From an uncultured Desulfobulbus sp. (GTDB lineage: Bacteria; Desulfobacterota; Desulfobulbia; Desulfobulbales; Desulfobulbaceae): a stretch of DNA of 64,000 bases. Each line of letters starts with the position of its first letter. Within the stretch, counting starts at the first letter, position 1. The stretch is from NCBI RefSeq assembly GCF_963665445.1, contig NZ_OY762276.1, forward strand, positions 4,520,601 through 4,584,600, given 5' to 3'. The notes beneath the pieces are model-generated. The model made no database searches and had not been told where the DNA came from. It saw only the letters and a list, made by a program, of their open reading frames with translations. The position numbers and the translations under genes are program-made. Of the stretch, positions 8,594-16,355 are shown one piece after another.

Positions 8594-9718
8594 TCAATGA
8601 TCTTTTTTGAATTTGTTTTTTCTGCGCCATGGAATGGTGAATATCCTGACTGATAAGTGGCCAAGCACAATACATGCGCTACAGCCAACAATGACCAGTC
8701 CGATTTTATCGAGAAATTTTATTCTCGTTCCACCAAGAAGGTAAAAGTGGCTCACGTAATAGCTTTCCAATACCGCACGATCAACCTTATGGTGTATTAT
8801 TTCAACGTCCGGGTCGGAAAATACAATGTTGACATCTCTGAAGTATGAAGAATTGGAAGAGTGACATTTCCCGCACTCTTTTTGGGCGCCTCCATTAATT
8901 ATTCTATGTGCTGTGGCGTCTATAGCCGCAACAAGTTCAGCATGGATAACCGTACGAATATTTTTCAACTTCAATCTGAGCATAAGATCGTCGAATTCAC
9001 CCTGATTTATGCAACCATCTTTATCCGTATCAACTGTTGTCATGAAGCCTTCACTCTTCACTCCAATTTTTTCCATCAAAGAATCGGTTTGAAAGTACGT
9101 GTTGGTAGCCAGGTCATAAAATTTCAGGTGAGTATGTCGCGGGGCACCGGGTGAATGGCAGACAACGCAATCAACGTTTGCAAAATGGGACTTCTTAGAG
9201 GGGAGCCAGTCATGAGTCTGGTCCGGGTTGTGACACTTCAGGCAGATATAATCCATCCGTTCTGGAACAGAAGCCGACGCCATCTTCTTCACATTATGGT
9301 AGCCATGACATGCATAGCACTTCATGGTTATCCCTTTTGTACGCATCGCCATATGGACGCTCTCCTCGAACTCGACAGCTGCCTCTTTGTGGCAGCGTGC
9401 ACAGTGAACAGGTTGCAGTGGTGATGCATGGGGGAAGTTTTCGTCCCAATAGGGTTTCTTGATAACATGGCAATCAACGCACATTACTCCATTCATATTA
9501 TGGACGGAATGTTTGAATGCCTCCTCATCTATGTGTAATGAGGACTTCGTCATATCCATCTGTAACATGTTGTCAGTGCTTACTTTCGTGACAGACTTGT
9601 CGCTATGACATTCCAGGCAGACTCTATTTTCAACAGCGGATAATTGAGATGGAGAAAGTATGCATGTAGATAAAAGGAATACTCCCATATATCGTATCAA
9701 TATTCTCACCCGTTTCAT
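8594..9718 (-). CDS. Heptahaem membrane-anchored cytochrome c with an EF-hand loop
   Basis: 374 residues: signal peptide (about 1-28), then seven CxxCH haem motifs (CLECH 34, CVDCH 80, CARCH 106, CYACH 134, CLKCH 159, CVVCH 184, CGKCH 282). Between motifs six and seven is a perfect 12-residue EF-hand loop (residues 230-241, DTDKDGCINQGE) followed by an acidic helix. A C-terminal membrane helix lies at about 338-360 with a Lys/Arg-rich cytoplasmic tail. It therefore sits on the periplasmic face and would pass electrons to or from the cytochrome b encoded next. The nearest promoter seen upstream is the sigma-54 site at 10351-10366, now separated from the gene by an IS21 remnant. The exact cytochrome family is not recognised. 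Confidence 0.85.
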   Translation of the reverse strand: MKRVRILIRYMGVFLLSTCILSPSQLSAVENRVCLECHSDKSVTKVSTDNMLQMDMTKSSLHIDEEAFKHSVHNMNGVMCVDCHVIKKPYWDENFPHASPLQPVHCARCHKEAAVEFEESVHMAMRTKGITMKCYACHGYHNVKKMASASVPERMDYICLKCHNPDQTHDWLPSKKSHFANVDCVVCHSPGAPRHTHLKFYDLATNTYFQTDSLMEKIGVKSEGFMTTVDTDKDGCINQGEFDDLMLRLKLKNIRTVIHAELVAAIDATAHRIINGGAQKECGKCHSSNSSYFRDVNIVFSDPDVEIIHHKVDRAVLESYYVSHFYLLGGTRIKFLDKIGLVIVGCSACIVLGHLSVRIFTIPWRRKNKFKKDH

Positions 9719-9811
9719 TGTGTCTCCATTGATGTAGATTTTTATTATCGATTATTTCTTCTATTATTTTATTAGATGTATGTTATCTTGTCCTTTTTCA
9801 GTCATTTATAT

Positions 9812-10319
9812 TGTCCGATAATTAATTTTAAATAACTGTCGTTATTATTTTGAATTTTGCTATTTTTTACTAGAAGCGAACATTTTTTTCCATGCGTGGA
9901 TACGACGTTGAAATGTTCGCAATTTACTTAAACTATATTTTTCTGGGTATTTTTCCTGTAAATATCTGAATAATTCTGTCGCATTCTGATACTGGTTTTC
10001 TTTTAATCGTGGTACAATTTCATTTTCCCATACTTCTTGGAAATCATCAGGATGTGTTCTCCAATGTCTTTTTTTTTCTGTATATAATCTGAAAGTTCCT
10101 TTTTCAATTCTTCTTCCTGTACGTTCTGATATTCCCGCAATAGCAGCAGCGGTTCTTTGCGTTTTTCCATCGCTTCGTTTCTCTTTGTATAATTTTACTT
10201 GTTCTCCGTTTACGTGTTTTCCAGACACCGGAAGCCTCCTCAATTACGCTGAGTCGGTCAAAACCCGATTTTTGACACCGGTCTATATAACTGCCATCTA
10301 TCGGACTCTATAATTGACA
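9812..10319 (-). mobile_element. IS21-family element remnant (internally deleted)
   Basis: Read on the minus strand, the segment begins TGTCAATTATAG at 10319 and includes GTCCGATA and CAGTTAT words. Similar words (TGTCCGATAA, AACTGTCGTTAT) recur in opposite orientation at 9812-9850, consistent with IS21-like termini beginning TGT. It contains only an N-terminal fragment of the transposase gene istA and no istB. I see no clear target duplication, so the ends are approximate. It sits between the sigma-54 promoter and the cytochrome c gene. Confidence 0.5.
9860..10243 (-). pseudogene. Truncated IS21 transposase (IstA N-terminal fragment)
   Basis: 127 codons; full IstA proteins are about 400-500 residues. 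The N-terminus (SGKHVNGEQVKLYKEKR, then TQRTAAAIAGISERTGRRIE) is the helix-turn-helix of IstA, followed by a part resembling its second DNA-binding segment (WENEIVPRLKENQYQNATELF). The DDE catalytic domain is absent and the frame ends soon after. A GTG within the SGKH segment or the ATG at 10243 could be the original start. Inactive as a transposase by length; whether the fragment still binds DNA is unknown. Confidence 0.7.
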
Positions 10320-10350
10320 TTCAATTAAGGAAAAAACTCCAAGATTTCTT

Positions 10351-10366
10351 TGCACTAAATGTGCCA
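10351..10366 (-). promoter_or_regulatory. Sigma-54 (-24/-12) promoter for the cytochrome operon
   Basis: The minus strand reads TGGCACATTTAGTGCA, matching the TGGCAC-N5-TTGCA consensus at all but one position, with the invariant GG and GC correctly spaced. It points toward the cytochrome c/b genes (start 9718). Two palindromic upstream sites lie at 10421-10467, at a normal enhancer distance. Transcription would begin near 10340 and now cross the IS21 remnant. Confidence 0.72.
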
Positions 10367-10420
10367 TGAAGCAAAAATTATATAATAACAATAAGTTGTG
10401 CGCTTGTCCCTTAGCTCATG

Positions 10421-10467
10421 TTGCATATCTGCAATCACTAATTAGAGAAGAGGTTGCATATTTGCAA
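10421..10467. promoter_or_regulatory. Pair of upstream activator sites (TTGCA-N4-TGCAA)
   Basis: TTGCATATCTGCAA at 10421-10434 and TTGCATATTTGCAA at 10454-10467 are near-identical palindromes spaced 33 bases centre to centre (about three helical turns), so two dimers would bind on the same face. They lie 55-115 bases upstream of the sigma-54 promoter. The neighbouring Fis-type activator (6263-7822) is the obvious candidate ligand. Confidence 0.68.
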
Positions 10468-10701
10468 TCAAGAGATAAGTGCTCTGTAGTCTGCTAAATT
10501 TCCCAAAAAAATGGTTCTACCTGATTTTATCGAGGATGTACTTGCGACTTAATTGTATTGAAAATGCTCTGGGTGATGGAGCAATAATGGAGAATCGGAT
10601 TGTTATGGAGGAGGCATGGTTCCTTGACCCAGTGAAAACCTTGCTCATGACTGGTTCGGTAACATACTGAAATGCCATTTTATTGAGGAAAGGTGATCGT
10701 T

Positions 10702-10725
10702 GGGGAGAGGGAGAGGGAGAGGGGG
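10702..10725 (+). repeat. GGGAGA short tandem repeat
   Basis: About four units of GGGAGA in a purine-only run, in the non-coding stretch between the enhancer sites and the membrane protein gene. The flanking 10468-10701 and 10726-10911 hold no gene I can support. Confidence 0.6.
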
Positions 10726-10911
10726 ATGTGTGAAAATGCCGGTGATAGAAAAGAATATCGCATCGTTTATTCACACAACCGTTTGAGGGGGCTTGAGTGA
10801 AAAAACGATGCGATCATAACGAGGTGGCTGGGACTATTTATGCTGCTCTATTGCTTCATGCCCCCAGCAATGATGTTTGTATCAAATTACAATTTCTCTT
10901 TTTCTATCAGG

Positions 10912-11328
10912 TCAGGCCGCATTAGCATCAGGTGGCCATGACAGGAATTTTGGCATCGCTTGTGTCAGTTTTTCATCTATGGAATGTCCTATTATTCCGT
11001 ACGCATAAGCAAATATAATCCCGTTTACCAAATTGACCAGGCAGAGTTGAGGTCCAGTCATCATGGTGTTGAGCTCAAGCATCCCGCTCCCGAGTAAACA
11101 AATGTACCCCACTGATCCATGGATAAGATTACCAATAAGCCCTATGAGTCCAACAAATTTACCCAGGATTGGAATGTAAGTCATCTGAAGCAGGCCAAAG
11201 CTCACCGGCGCAACCACCAAACCGAAGGCCATGCCGTTCCACATCCACCTGTTTTTCATGTTAAAATTTTTTGTTAAGTGTAGAGAAGATAAAGGAATTA
11301 CTGCTAGAAAAATTAACCATTGACTCAT
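10912..11328 (-). CDS. Small integral membrane protein of unknown function
   Basis: 138 residues from the ATG at 11328, which has a perfect GGAGG 6 bases upstream; longer in-frame versions would start at or before the predicted transcription start. Four hydrophobic segments (WLIFLAVIPLSSLHL; MAFGLVVAPVSFGLLQ; FVGLIGLIGNLIHGSVGYICLLG; LVNLVNGIIFAYAYGIIGH) predict a compact membrane protein with a short soluble tail. No family recognised. A sigma-54 promoter lies about 150 bases upstream (11476-11491), with one TTGCA-N4-TGCAA site beyond it, so it is probably co-regulated with the cytochrome operon. Confidence 0.65.
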   Translation of the reverse strand: MSQWLIFLAVIPLSSLHLTKNFNMKNRWMWNGMAFGLVVAPVSFGLLQMTYIPILGKFVGLIGLIGNLIHGSVGYICLLGSGMLELNTMMTGPQLCLVNLVNGIIFAYAYGIIGHSIDEKLTQAMPKFLSWPPDANAA

Positions 11329-11475
11329 TGCGTGCCTCCTTTCCAGTAATATGATCAGGTATATCCCACTGATATACCCTGAGTACTTTTCTTCCTGACT
11401 ATTGTCCCAATCGAACCCGTAACGGTTCATCGCACTTGGGGCCAGGAATCGCCGTGTGCGCTTCATTTCCTCTAA

Positions 11476-11491
11476 AGCATCAAGCGTGCCT
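11476..11491 (-). promoter_or_regulatory. Sigma-54 promoter for the small membrane protein gene
   Basis: The minus strand reads AGGCACGCTTGATGCT: the -24 GG and -12 GC are correctly spaced and GGCAC-N5-(A)TGC matches the consensus with minor deviations. Transcription would start near 11465, giving a leader of about 137 bases before the ATG at 11328. Confidence 0.6.
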
Positions 11492-11627
11492 AGTGAAGTC
11501 TGTAATGTTTTTCGACAGCTTGGAGTTGATTTTTTTTAAATGCTAATTCAGCCATTTGTCCTGTCAGTGTGAGCGTGTGATTTTAAGTTTGTTGTATGAG
11601 GAGTGCGCAAGCGAGTGAAAGAATAGA

Positions 11628-11641
11628 TTGCAGGAATGCAA
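11628..11641. promoter_or_regulatory. Single upstream activator site (TTGCA-N4-TGCAA)
   Basis: TTGCAGGAATGCAA has the same half-sites and spacing as the two sites at 10421-10467 and lies about 140 bases upstream of the second sigma-54 promoter. The stretch 11329-11910 otherwise holds no gene I can support. Confidence 0.55.
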
Positions 11642-11910
11642 TCAGTATAAAAGGGACCCTAGGAGTATAGGGACTCCCTTGACGAGGCGTCATCTACTGA
11701 CAGGGAGATTGGCTCACTCGTAATTTACGCCAATTTTTCAGGGTAATAGCTGCTTGCTGAGGAAGCGTAGTGTGCGTGTTCCTTGGGGGCGCAATGCCAA
11801 GGATGGAGTGGGAATATATATTTAACCGTGGAGAGGGGGGCAGGGGAACAAGATGATATAATGAGATCAGCTAGGCAGAAATTGTGTCTATTCGTATCTA
11901 ATAATAATAA

Positions 11911-12540
11911 ATAGGTAAACCACCGGTTCTGCCGGTGGACTCCCAAAGTTTGACAGTTACGGGATAAATGGGAAGTCTCGCTTTTTAGAACCGCTCAAAG
12001 TTCAAGAAAAGGAGACTCCCCATGTACGACGAACAAAGCCTAAGCCACACCAAGTGGGATTGCAAGTATCACGTCATCTGGATACCGAAGTACCGTAAGA
12101 AATCGATCTTCGGAGACTTGCGGAAATATTTGGGTAAAATATTTCGAGAATTGGCCAGACAGAAAGAATGCACAGTGATCGAAGAGGATTTGATGCCAGA
12201 TCATGTCCATATCTTGCTTTCGATTCCACCCAAATACTCGGTGTCCCAGATAGTGGGCTTTATCAAAGGAAAAAGCGCAATTCAAATTGCCCGTAACTTT
12301 CAAGGTAGAAAGAAGAATTTTGTTGGGCAGAATTTTTGGGCACGAGGTTATTACGTATCTACAGTTGGTAAGGATGAAGAGGCTGTAAGGGTATATATCC
12401 AACACCAGGAAAAAGAAGACAAACGAATGGATCAACTCAATTTGTTTGAATAGGTAGCCACCTTTAGGTGGCTCCAGGTTTTCAACCGCTTTGAGCGGTT
12501 CACAATTCAAGCCACCGGCTCTGCCGGTGGTACATGACTA
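11911..12540 (+). mobile_element. IS200-type insertion sequence (IS200/IS605 family)
   Basis: Both ends carry subterminal hairpins of the same sequence: CCACCGG-TTCT-GCCGGTGG at 11920-11938 and CCACCGG-CTCT-GCCGGTGG at 12512-12530, as expected for the single-strand ends recognised by Y1 transposases. Additional hairpins lie at 12456-12473 (GCCACC/GGTGGC) and 12484-12501 (AACCGC/GCGGTT). It contains only tnpA, no tnpB/IscB. Exact cleavage points cannot be fixed without an empty site. Confidence 0.78.
12022..12453 (+). CDS. tnpA: IS200-family Y1 transposase TnpA
   Basis: 143 residues, the standard TnpA length. The HUH motif is PDHVHILLSIP (about residues 56-66) and the catalytic tyrosine lies in WARGYYVSTVG near residue 113. 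KYRKKSIFGDL and KGKSA match family positions. The ATG follows AGGAG at a good distance. The frame is intact, so the element may be active. The enzyme cuts and rejoins single-stranded DNA at replication forks. Confidence 0.93.
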   Translation: MYDEQSLSHTKWDCKYHVIWIPKYRKKSIFGDLRKYLGKIFRELARQKECTVIEEDLMPDHVHILLSIPPKYSVSQIVGFIKGKSAIQIARNFQGRKKNFVGQNFWARGYYVSTVGKDEEAVRVYIQHQEKEDKRMDQLNLFE

Positions 12541-12689
12541 TAAAAATACTACATAATCAAGTGCTGTATTGTTAAAAAAACTGGTTGTAACACGTATTCG
12601 TGTCGTGAAGGCATGATTTATGCTGCATTGTATATTTTGAATATCGAGAATTTCGCACAATGTCGAGGTATGCAAAAATATACCACAGG

Positions 12690-13016
12690 CATACAGATGA
12701 TGTTCGTAGGGTCTTTTTGTTTGAATGCATAAGTCCCCTCCAACGGAAGAAACCTCCATGTGAGTATCATGCTTAGAGGACTGTTGGGGCGATAACCAGC
12801 TCGCCCAAAATACGCCACAGGGAGGTTTCAATGGCCACATACTACTTTATCGGTCTGGATCTTCATAAGAAGATGATTGCTTATAGCATCAAAACCATTG
12901 ACGGGCGAATGGTCGATCAAGGTATGGTTAACTCTGATCGATCATCGTTGAGAGCATGGGTGAAAGACCTGCCCGGCCCTTGGGTTGGAGCCGTGGAAGC
13001 AACACCACCACAGTAA
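12690..13016 (+). mobile_element. IS110-family element, left-end fragment
   Basis: Contains the first 61 codons of an IS110 transposase (12831-13016) plus the upstream non-coding region. GAAACCTCC at 12749-12757 is inverted as GGAGGTTTC at 12821-12829, just before the ATG. In IS110-group elements this upstream region carries the guide (bridge) RNA; whether the region here is such an RNA is inference. The right part is missing, and the sequence changes abruptly to a cytochrome c3 relic after 13016. Confidence 0.5.
12831..13016 (+). pseudogene. Truncated IS110 transposase (DEDD N-terminal fragment)
   Basis: 61 residues against roughly 300-400 for intact proteins. The start YYFIGLDLHKKMIAYSI contains the first Asp of the RuvC-like DEDD domain (IGLDLHK), and the fragment stops after WVGAVEATP, where the second acidic residue of the domain (the E in VEAT) is just included. 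A stop at 13014-13016 ends it. Not functional. Confidence 0.72.
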
Positions 13017-13196
13017 GGATGCGGAAGGAAAAAAGGTTACCTATGTTGAGGGGCAAAAAATTGAAAAATGAGAAACCTGCCACAATGCAAAAGAAGGTTC
13101 TATGTCCGCTTAGCTGATACTTTTATGAAGGCAGCACACAAGCAATGCAAAACCTGTCACAAGGAAAAAGATCCCAAGCTTGCTAAGTGTGTCGTT
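13017..13196 (+). pseudogene. Decayed class III cytochrome c3 fragment
   Basis: One frame reads KVTYVEGQKIEK, a stop, then ETCHNAKEGSMS; a second frame continues RLADTFMKAAHKQCKTCHKEKDPKLAKC. Together these match the middle of a tetrahaem cytochrome c3 (gkkI.kCetCH ... HkqCk.CHk). The first Cys of one CxxCH is a TGA at 13069-13071, an indel near 13100-13112 shifts the frame, and the dispersed repeat begins at 13190 where the last haem motif should be. The first part of the gene is missing, replaced by the IS110 fragment. Confidence 0.6.
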
Positions 13197-13293
13197 CTCG
13201 TAAAAAGGCCCGAGAACGACGTTTCGAGCTTCGCAAGTTGCTGATTTCACGATGCGTGACATTCAGGCTTTTGGCTTTTTACGAAGCCATCAA
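13190..13293 (+). repeat. Dispersed repeat, full copy (~104 bp)
   Basis: Begins TGTCGTTCTCG and ends GAAGCCATCAA. The left end folds as GTCGTTCTCG/CGAGAACGAC around TAAAAAGGCC. Over 95 percent identical by eye to the copies at 34321-34424 and 35635-35738. It abuts, and may have interrupted, the cytochrome c3 relic. Confidence 0.85.
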
Positions 13294-13342
13294 GTGTAGC
13301 ATATGCCATAAGTAATTTTTCCGGGTCCCCCAAAAGATCAAA

Positions 13343-13379
13343 CAGGATGAGGCTCGTTGATCATTCTTGCCTCATCCTG
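13343..13379. terminator. Hairpin between the repeat and the TetR gene
   Basis: 11-bp perfect stem CAGGATGAGGC/GCCTCATCCTG with a 15-base loop; no T-run on either side. It may be a leftover terminator of a lost gene. Confidence 0.35.
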
Positions 13380-13496
13380 CTCGCAGTACTGTACGTACGG
13401 ACCTTGTCTACGGCTCCTAGTCATTTTGTTTTGGTCCAGCGGGAATAGGACTTGAAACCTCTCATCCAGGATGAATGGAAAAAGGCGATTATTTGA

Positions 13497-14072
13497 ATGG
13501 ATGCACGTGAACGATTAATCAGAAGTACCCAGGCGTTATTGTGGGAAAGGGGATATGTAGGCACGAGCCCTAAGGCGATTCAGCAGCGGGCCGGAGTAGG
13601 GCAGGGCAGCATGTACCATCATTTCAGCGGCAAGTCGGATCTGGCCCTGGCCGCGATTGAGCGTTGTGCCGAACAGATCAAGTCTTTTGCCGAGGACAAA
13701 TTGACTGGACCAGGAACTGCCTATGGGCGGATCGAGGCCTTTCTTATGCAGGATCGCCATGTCCTGCATGGCTGTCAGTTGGGACGGTTGACCGCAGATC
13801 CGGAAATCGTCGCCAGTGCAGATCTGCACCGCCCGGTGAATCATACCTTTAGCTGGTTGCGGCAACGTTTGGCTAAAGTCATTGCCCAAGGTCAGGAAAG
13901 TGGAGAGTTTGCACCATGCCTTAACGTTGTAGATACGGCTGCCTCCATCGCAGGTATTCTCCAAGGGGCCTATGTCCTGGCCAAGGCTGCCGGGAATGAC
14001 GAACCTTATTACAGTGCTGTCCGCGGCATGCTGGCTATGCTTAAGACAAGGAGTAGCGAAAAGGGCATCTGA
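13497..14072 (+). CDS. TetR/AcrR-family transcriptional regulator
   Basis: 191 residues. The N-terminal HTH (RLIRSTQALLWERGYVGTSP, then AIQQRAGVGQGSMYHHFSGK) is a clear TetR domain; QGSMYHHFSGKSDL is the classic recognition-helix segment. The C-terminal ligand domain (about 60-185) is not assignable to a specific ligand, though LHGCQLGRLTADPEI resembles the TetR_C group that often regulates efflux or redox genes. It stands alone, convergent with the 5'-nucleotidase gene, so its target is not evident. Confidence 0.88.
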   Translation: MDARERLIRSTQALLWERGYVGTSPKAIQQRAGVGQGSMYHHFSGKSDLALAAIERCAEQIKSFAEDKLTGPGTAYGRIEAFLMQDRHVLHGCQLGRLTADPEIVASADLHRPVNHTFSWLRQRLAKVIAQGQESGEFAPCLNVVDTAASIAGILQGAYVLAKAAGNDEPYYSAVRGMLAMLKTRSSEKGI

Positions 14073-14201
14073 GTAATTCTACTTTGTTAGATTCGTTTTC
14101 TGGTTAATACACTGAAATGATATAAATATTTTGTATGCAGCGGTCACTGTAGTCATATTTTTTATATGATTACCACTCAAATTCAGCTGTGAAATTTGCC
14201 A

Positions 14202-14228
14202 CTGGTAGGACGCTATTTGTCCTACCAG
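14202..14228. terminator. Hairpin between convergent genes
   Basis: 10-bp perfect stem CTGGTAGGAC/GTCCTACCAG with a 7-base loop, lying between the converging TetR and 5'-nucleotidase genes. T-rich but interrupted flanks; could act in both directions. Confidence 0.5.
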
Positions 14229-14283
14229 GTTTGGCATAGTGCTCACAAGGAAGAAGAAAGAGGTGGTCCCTGGGGCTGTACAC

Positions 14284-16164
14284 TCAGGGTGTATCGAGGA
14301 AGACCTGAGTGGAATAATCGGTTGTCGGCAGCGGTTGCACGACCTTCTCCTTGCCCGGGAGATTCTCTATATACTGCAGAAATGCGTCGGCATAGTCGAG
14401 GCCGACATCGATTCGACGCTCGCCGGAGATCTTTTTCAGGCTGGTGAAGGAATCGTTGCCGTCGGCCAGAAAGGAAATCGTCGCCACCCGGTAGGTTTTA
14501 TTCAGGTCAAAGGGACGGTAGCTGCCGTCTGCCGCACGAATTTCCAGTTGAGAAAGTCGTTTGCCTTTGGGCTGATTCAGATTCAGGTTCCAGCGGAGAC
14601 CGCCGGCGTAGGGGTAGCAACCCGTATTCAGTGCCGGCCCAACCACGCCGTCCACAGCATCTTCCAGGGCGTCCTTGATCTCCTGGCCGGTGGCGTTGAG
14701 TTGGACCAGGGTGTTCTTGAAGGGCAACACGGTGTACACATCCTTGACCGTAATCGGCCCCGGTGGCAGGTCGACCCGTACACCGCCGCCATTTTGCAGG
14801 GACAGGTCCGCTGCAAAATATTTCTTGCCTTGCTGGTAAAAGGCCTCGGCCACAATCTGCTGCATATCGCCCCCATGGGCATTGACCCGGCTGTTCTTGT
14901 TGCAGACGTCGCCGAGGGTGGAGCGCGAGGCATCGCGTTTACTGCCGGGCACCCGTCGCAGGCAGAGATTTTCCTTGGTCGAGGCCACCACCTTGGCCCC
15001 CAGGGCTTCCTTAGCCCGTTTATACGGGGCCAGTTGAGCGGTAGCCCTGGGATCGGGCTGAGTGATTCTGAGCACCCGGCTGTCTGCGATGTCCGCCTGC
15101 ACCGCAGCCCTTTCCCCCGCGCTGAGCGCTGAATGATCCTTGTGGTTGAAGTTGTTGCCGATCAGCATCCAGGGGGTGCCGTCGCAGTGTTGCACCACTC
15201 CCTGGCGATCAAAGTCGACCTTGAGTTCGCCGACCACGGCGCCGTACTGCCAGGCCTGGGTAATGCAGACCGGTTTGCCGTCACGGTCGGTGGTTCGAGT
15301 CGGGTAGGGGCCTTCAGGCGTCAGGCCGTATTGGGTCAACGTTGCCGGACCGAGCAGCGAGTGGGAGTCGCCGCCGACGATGACATCGACCCCGCTGAGT
15401 CTTTTCGCCAGGGCCTGGTCCTTGGCATAGCCGATATGGGTGGAGAGAATGATCTTGTTCACCCCCAGTGCCTGCAGGCGATCGATTTCTTGTTGCGCGG
15501 TCTCGGCCTCGCCGAGAAAGGTGGTGTCCGGATTGGGGCGTGAGGAATGCTTGGTCTTGCCGGCCACGGTCAGGCCGATAATGCCGATCTTTTCGCCATC
15601 ACGTTCAACCACGATGGAAGGGAGAATAGCCTCAGGCGGTTTTGCTCCGAACATGGGGGAATCGGCACCGAAGCGGACATTGGCGCTGAGCATAGGGGTG
15701 TGACAGGATCCGCTGTGGAGAAAGCCCATCAGTTTTTTGATGCCTGCATCGGTGTTGTCGAACTCGTGATTTCCCAGGGTGAAACTGTCGAAGCAGACCG
15801 TGTTCATCAGTTGCGCATCGGCCTCGCCTTCGGTGAGGGTGAAGTAGAGATCGCCGGTGGAGGCATCGCCGCTGTGGATCTTCAATACATTGTTCGCCTT
15901 GGCCGAGAGTTCCCGCATGGCCGCGGTCACCCGGGGGAAGCCCCCCCGCTCCACCAAAATCGTTTCCCGGTGTTTGCCGGTATCCAGTTGCAGGCTGGCG
16001 GATTCCGCATCGAGGTGGGAGTGGTGGTCGTTGATGTGGAGCAGGGTGAGGGTGATGGGTTTTGGGTGAGGGGTGGTGTCTGTGGCCAGTTGAGGCGCAT
16101 GGCCGCCACAACCGCCAAGCACAGCGCTCAGGCCAAGGGCGATAAGGGCAAGCAGTCTTCGCAT
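14284..16164 (-). CDS. Periplasmic 5'-nucleotidase / UshA-like lipoprotein
   Basis: 626 residues. The N-terminus is a lipoprotein signal (LLALIALGLSAVLGGC, lipobox LGGC at about 16-19). The metallophosphatase domain carries TLLHINDHHSHLD, GNHEFDNTDAG, STHIGY and VIVGGDSHS, the metal-binding motifs of the family; the C-terminal 5'-nucleotidase domain includes LSLQNGGGVRVD and TVLPFKNTLV. Such enzymes dephosphorylate nucleotides, or sugar nucleotides, outside the cytoplasm for salvage. The region between the two domains has an extra Cys-containing segment (CLRRVPGSKRDAS; DVCNKNS) also found in NAD/UshA-like proteins. Substrate not determinable. Confidence 0.9.
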   Translation of the reverse strand: MRRLLALIALGLSAVLGGCGGHAPQLATDTTPHPKPITLTLLHINDHHSHLDAESASLQLDTGKHRETILVERGGFPRVTAAMRELSAKANNVLKIHSGDASTGDLYFTLTEGEADAQLMNTVCFDSFTLGNHEFDNTDAGIKKLMGFLHSGSCHTPMLSANVRFGADSPMFGAKPPEAILPSIVVERDGEKIGIIGLTVAGKTKHSSRPNPDTTFLGEAETAQQEIDRLQALGVNKIILSTHIGYAKDQALAKRLSGVDVIVGGDSHSLLGPATLTQYGLTPEGPYPTRTTDRDGKPVCITQAWQYGAVVGELKVDFDRQGVVQHCDGTPWMLIGNNFNHKDHSALSAGERAAVQADIADSRVLRITQPDPRATAQLAPYKRAKEALGAKVVASTKENLCLRRVPGSKRDASRSTLGDVCNKNSRVNAHGGDMQQIVAEAFYQQGKKYFAADLSLQNGGGVRVDLPPGPITVKDVYTVLPFKNTLVQLNATGQEIKDALEDAVDGVVGPALNTGCYPYAGGLRWNLNLNQPKGKRLSQLEIRAADGSYRPFDLNKTYRVATISFLADGNDSFTSLKKISGERRIDVGLDYADAFLQYIENLPGKEKVVQPLPTTDYSTQVFLDTP

Positions 16165-16355
16165 GGGGATTCCTTGATTGAAGAAAGGGGATAAGGTATT
16201 GGACTTGTTTTAAATAGCCAATTATACCGTGATAAGAGGGGCATCCACAAAAGGTTTTGCTGGATCCCATGGATAAAACCTGCTTGAATTTTCTCCATGC
16301 ATAGGGTAGCCTTGGCCAAATTTTTCAACCCCGCCCTTCACTTACAGGCTCTTCC

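Noticed and set aside
13069..13071. In-frame TGA as a selenocysteine codon at a haem-binding position
   Set aside because: It aligns with the first Cys of a c3 CxxCH, but another stop (TAG at 13111-13113) and a frameshift follow within 40 bases, and no SECIS-like stem was evident. A decayed gene is the simpler reading.
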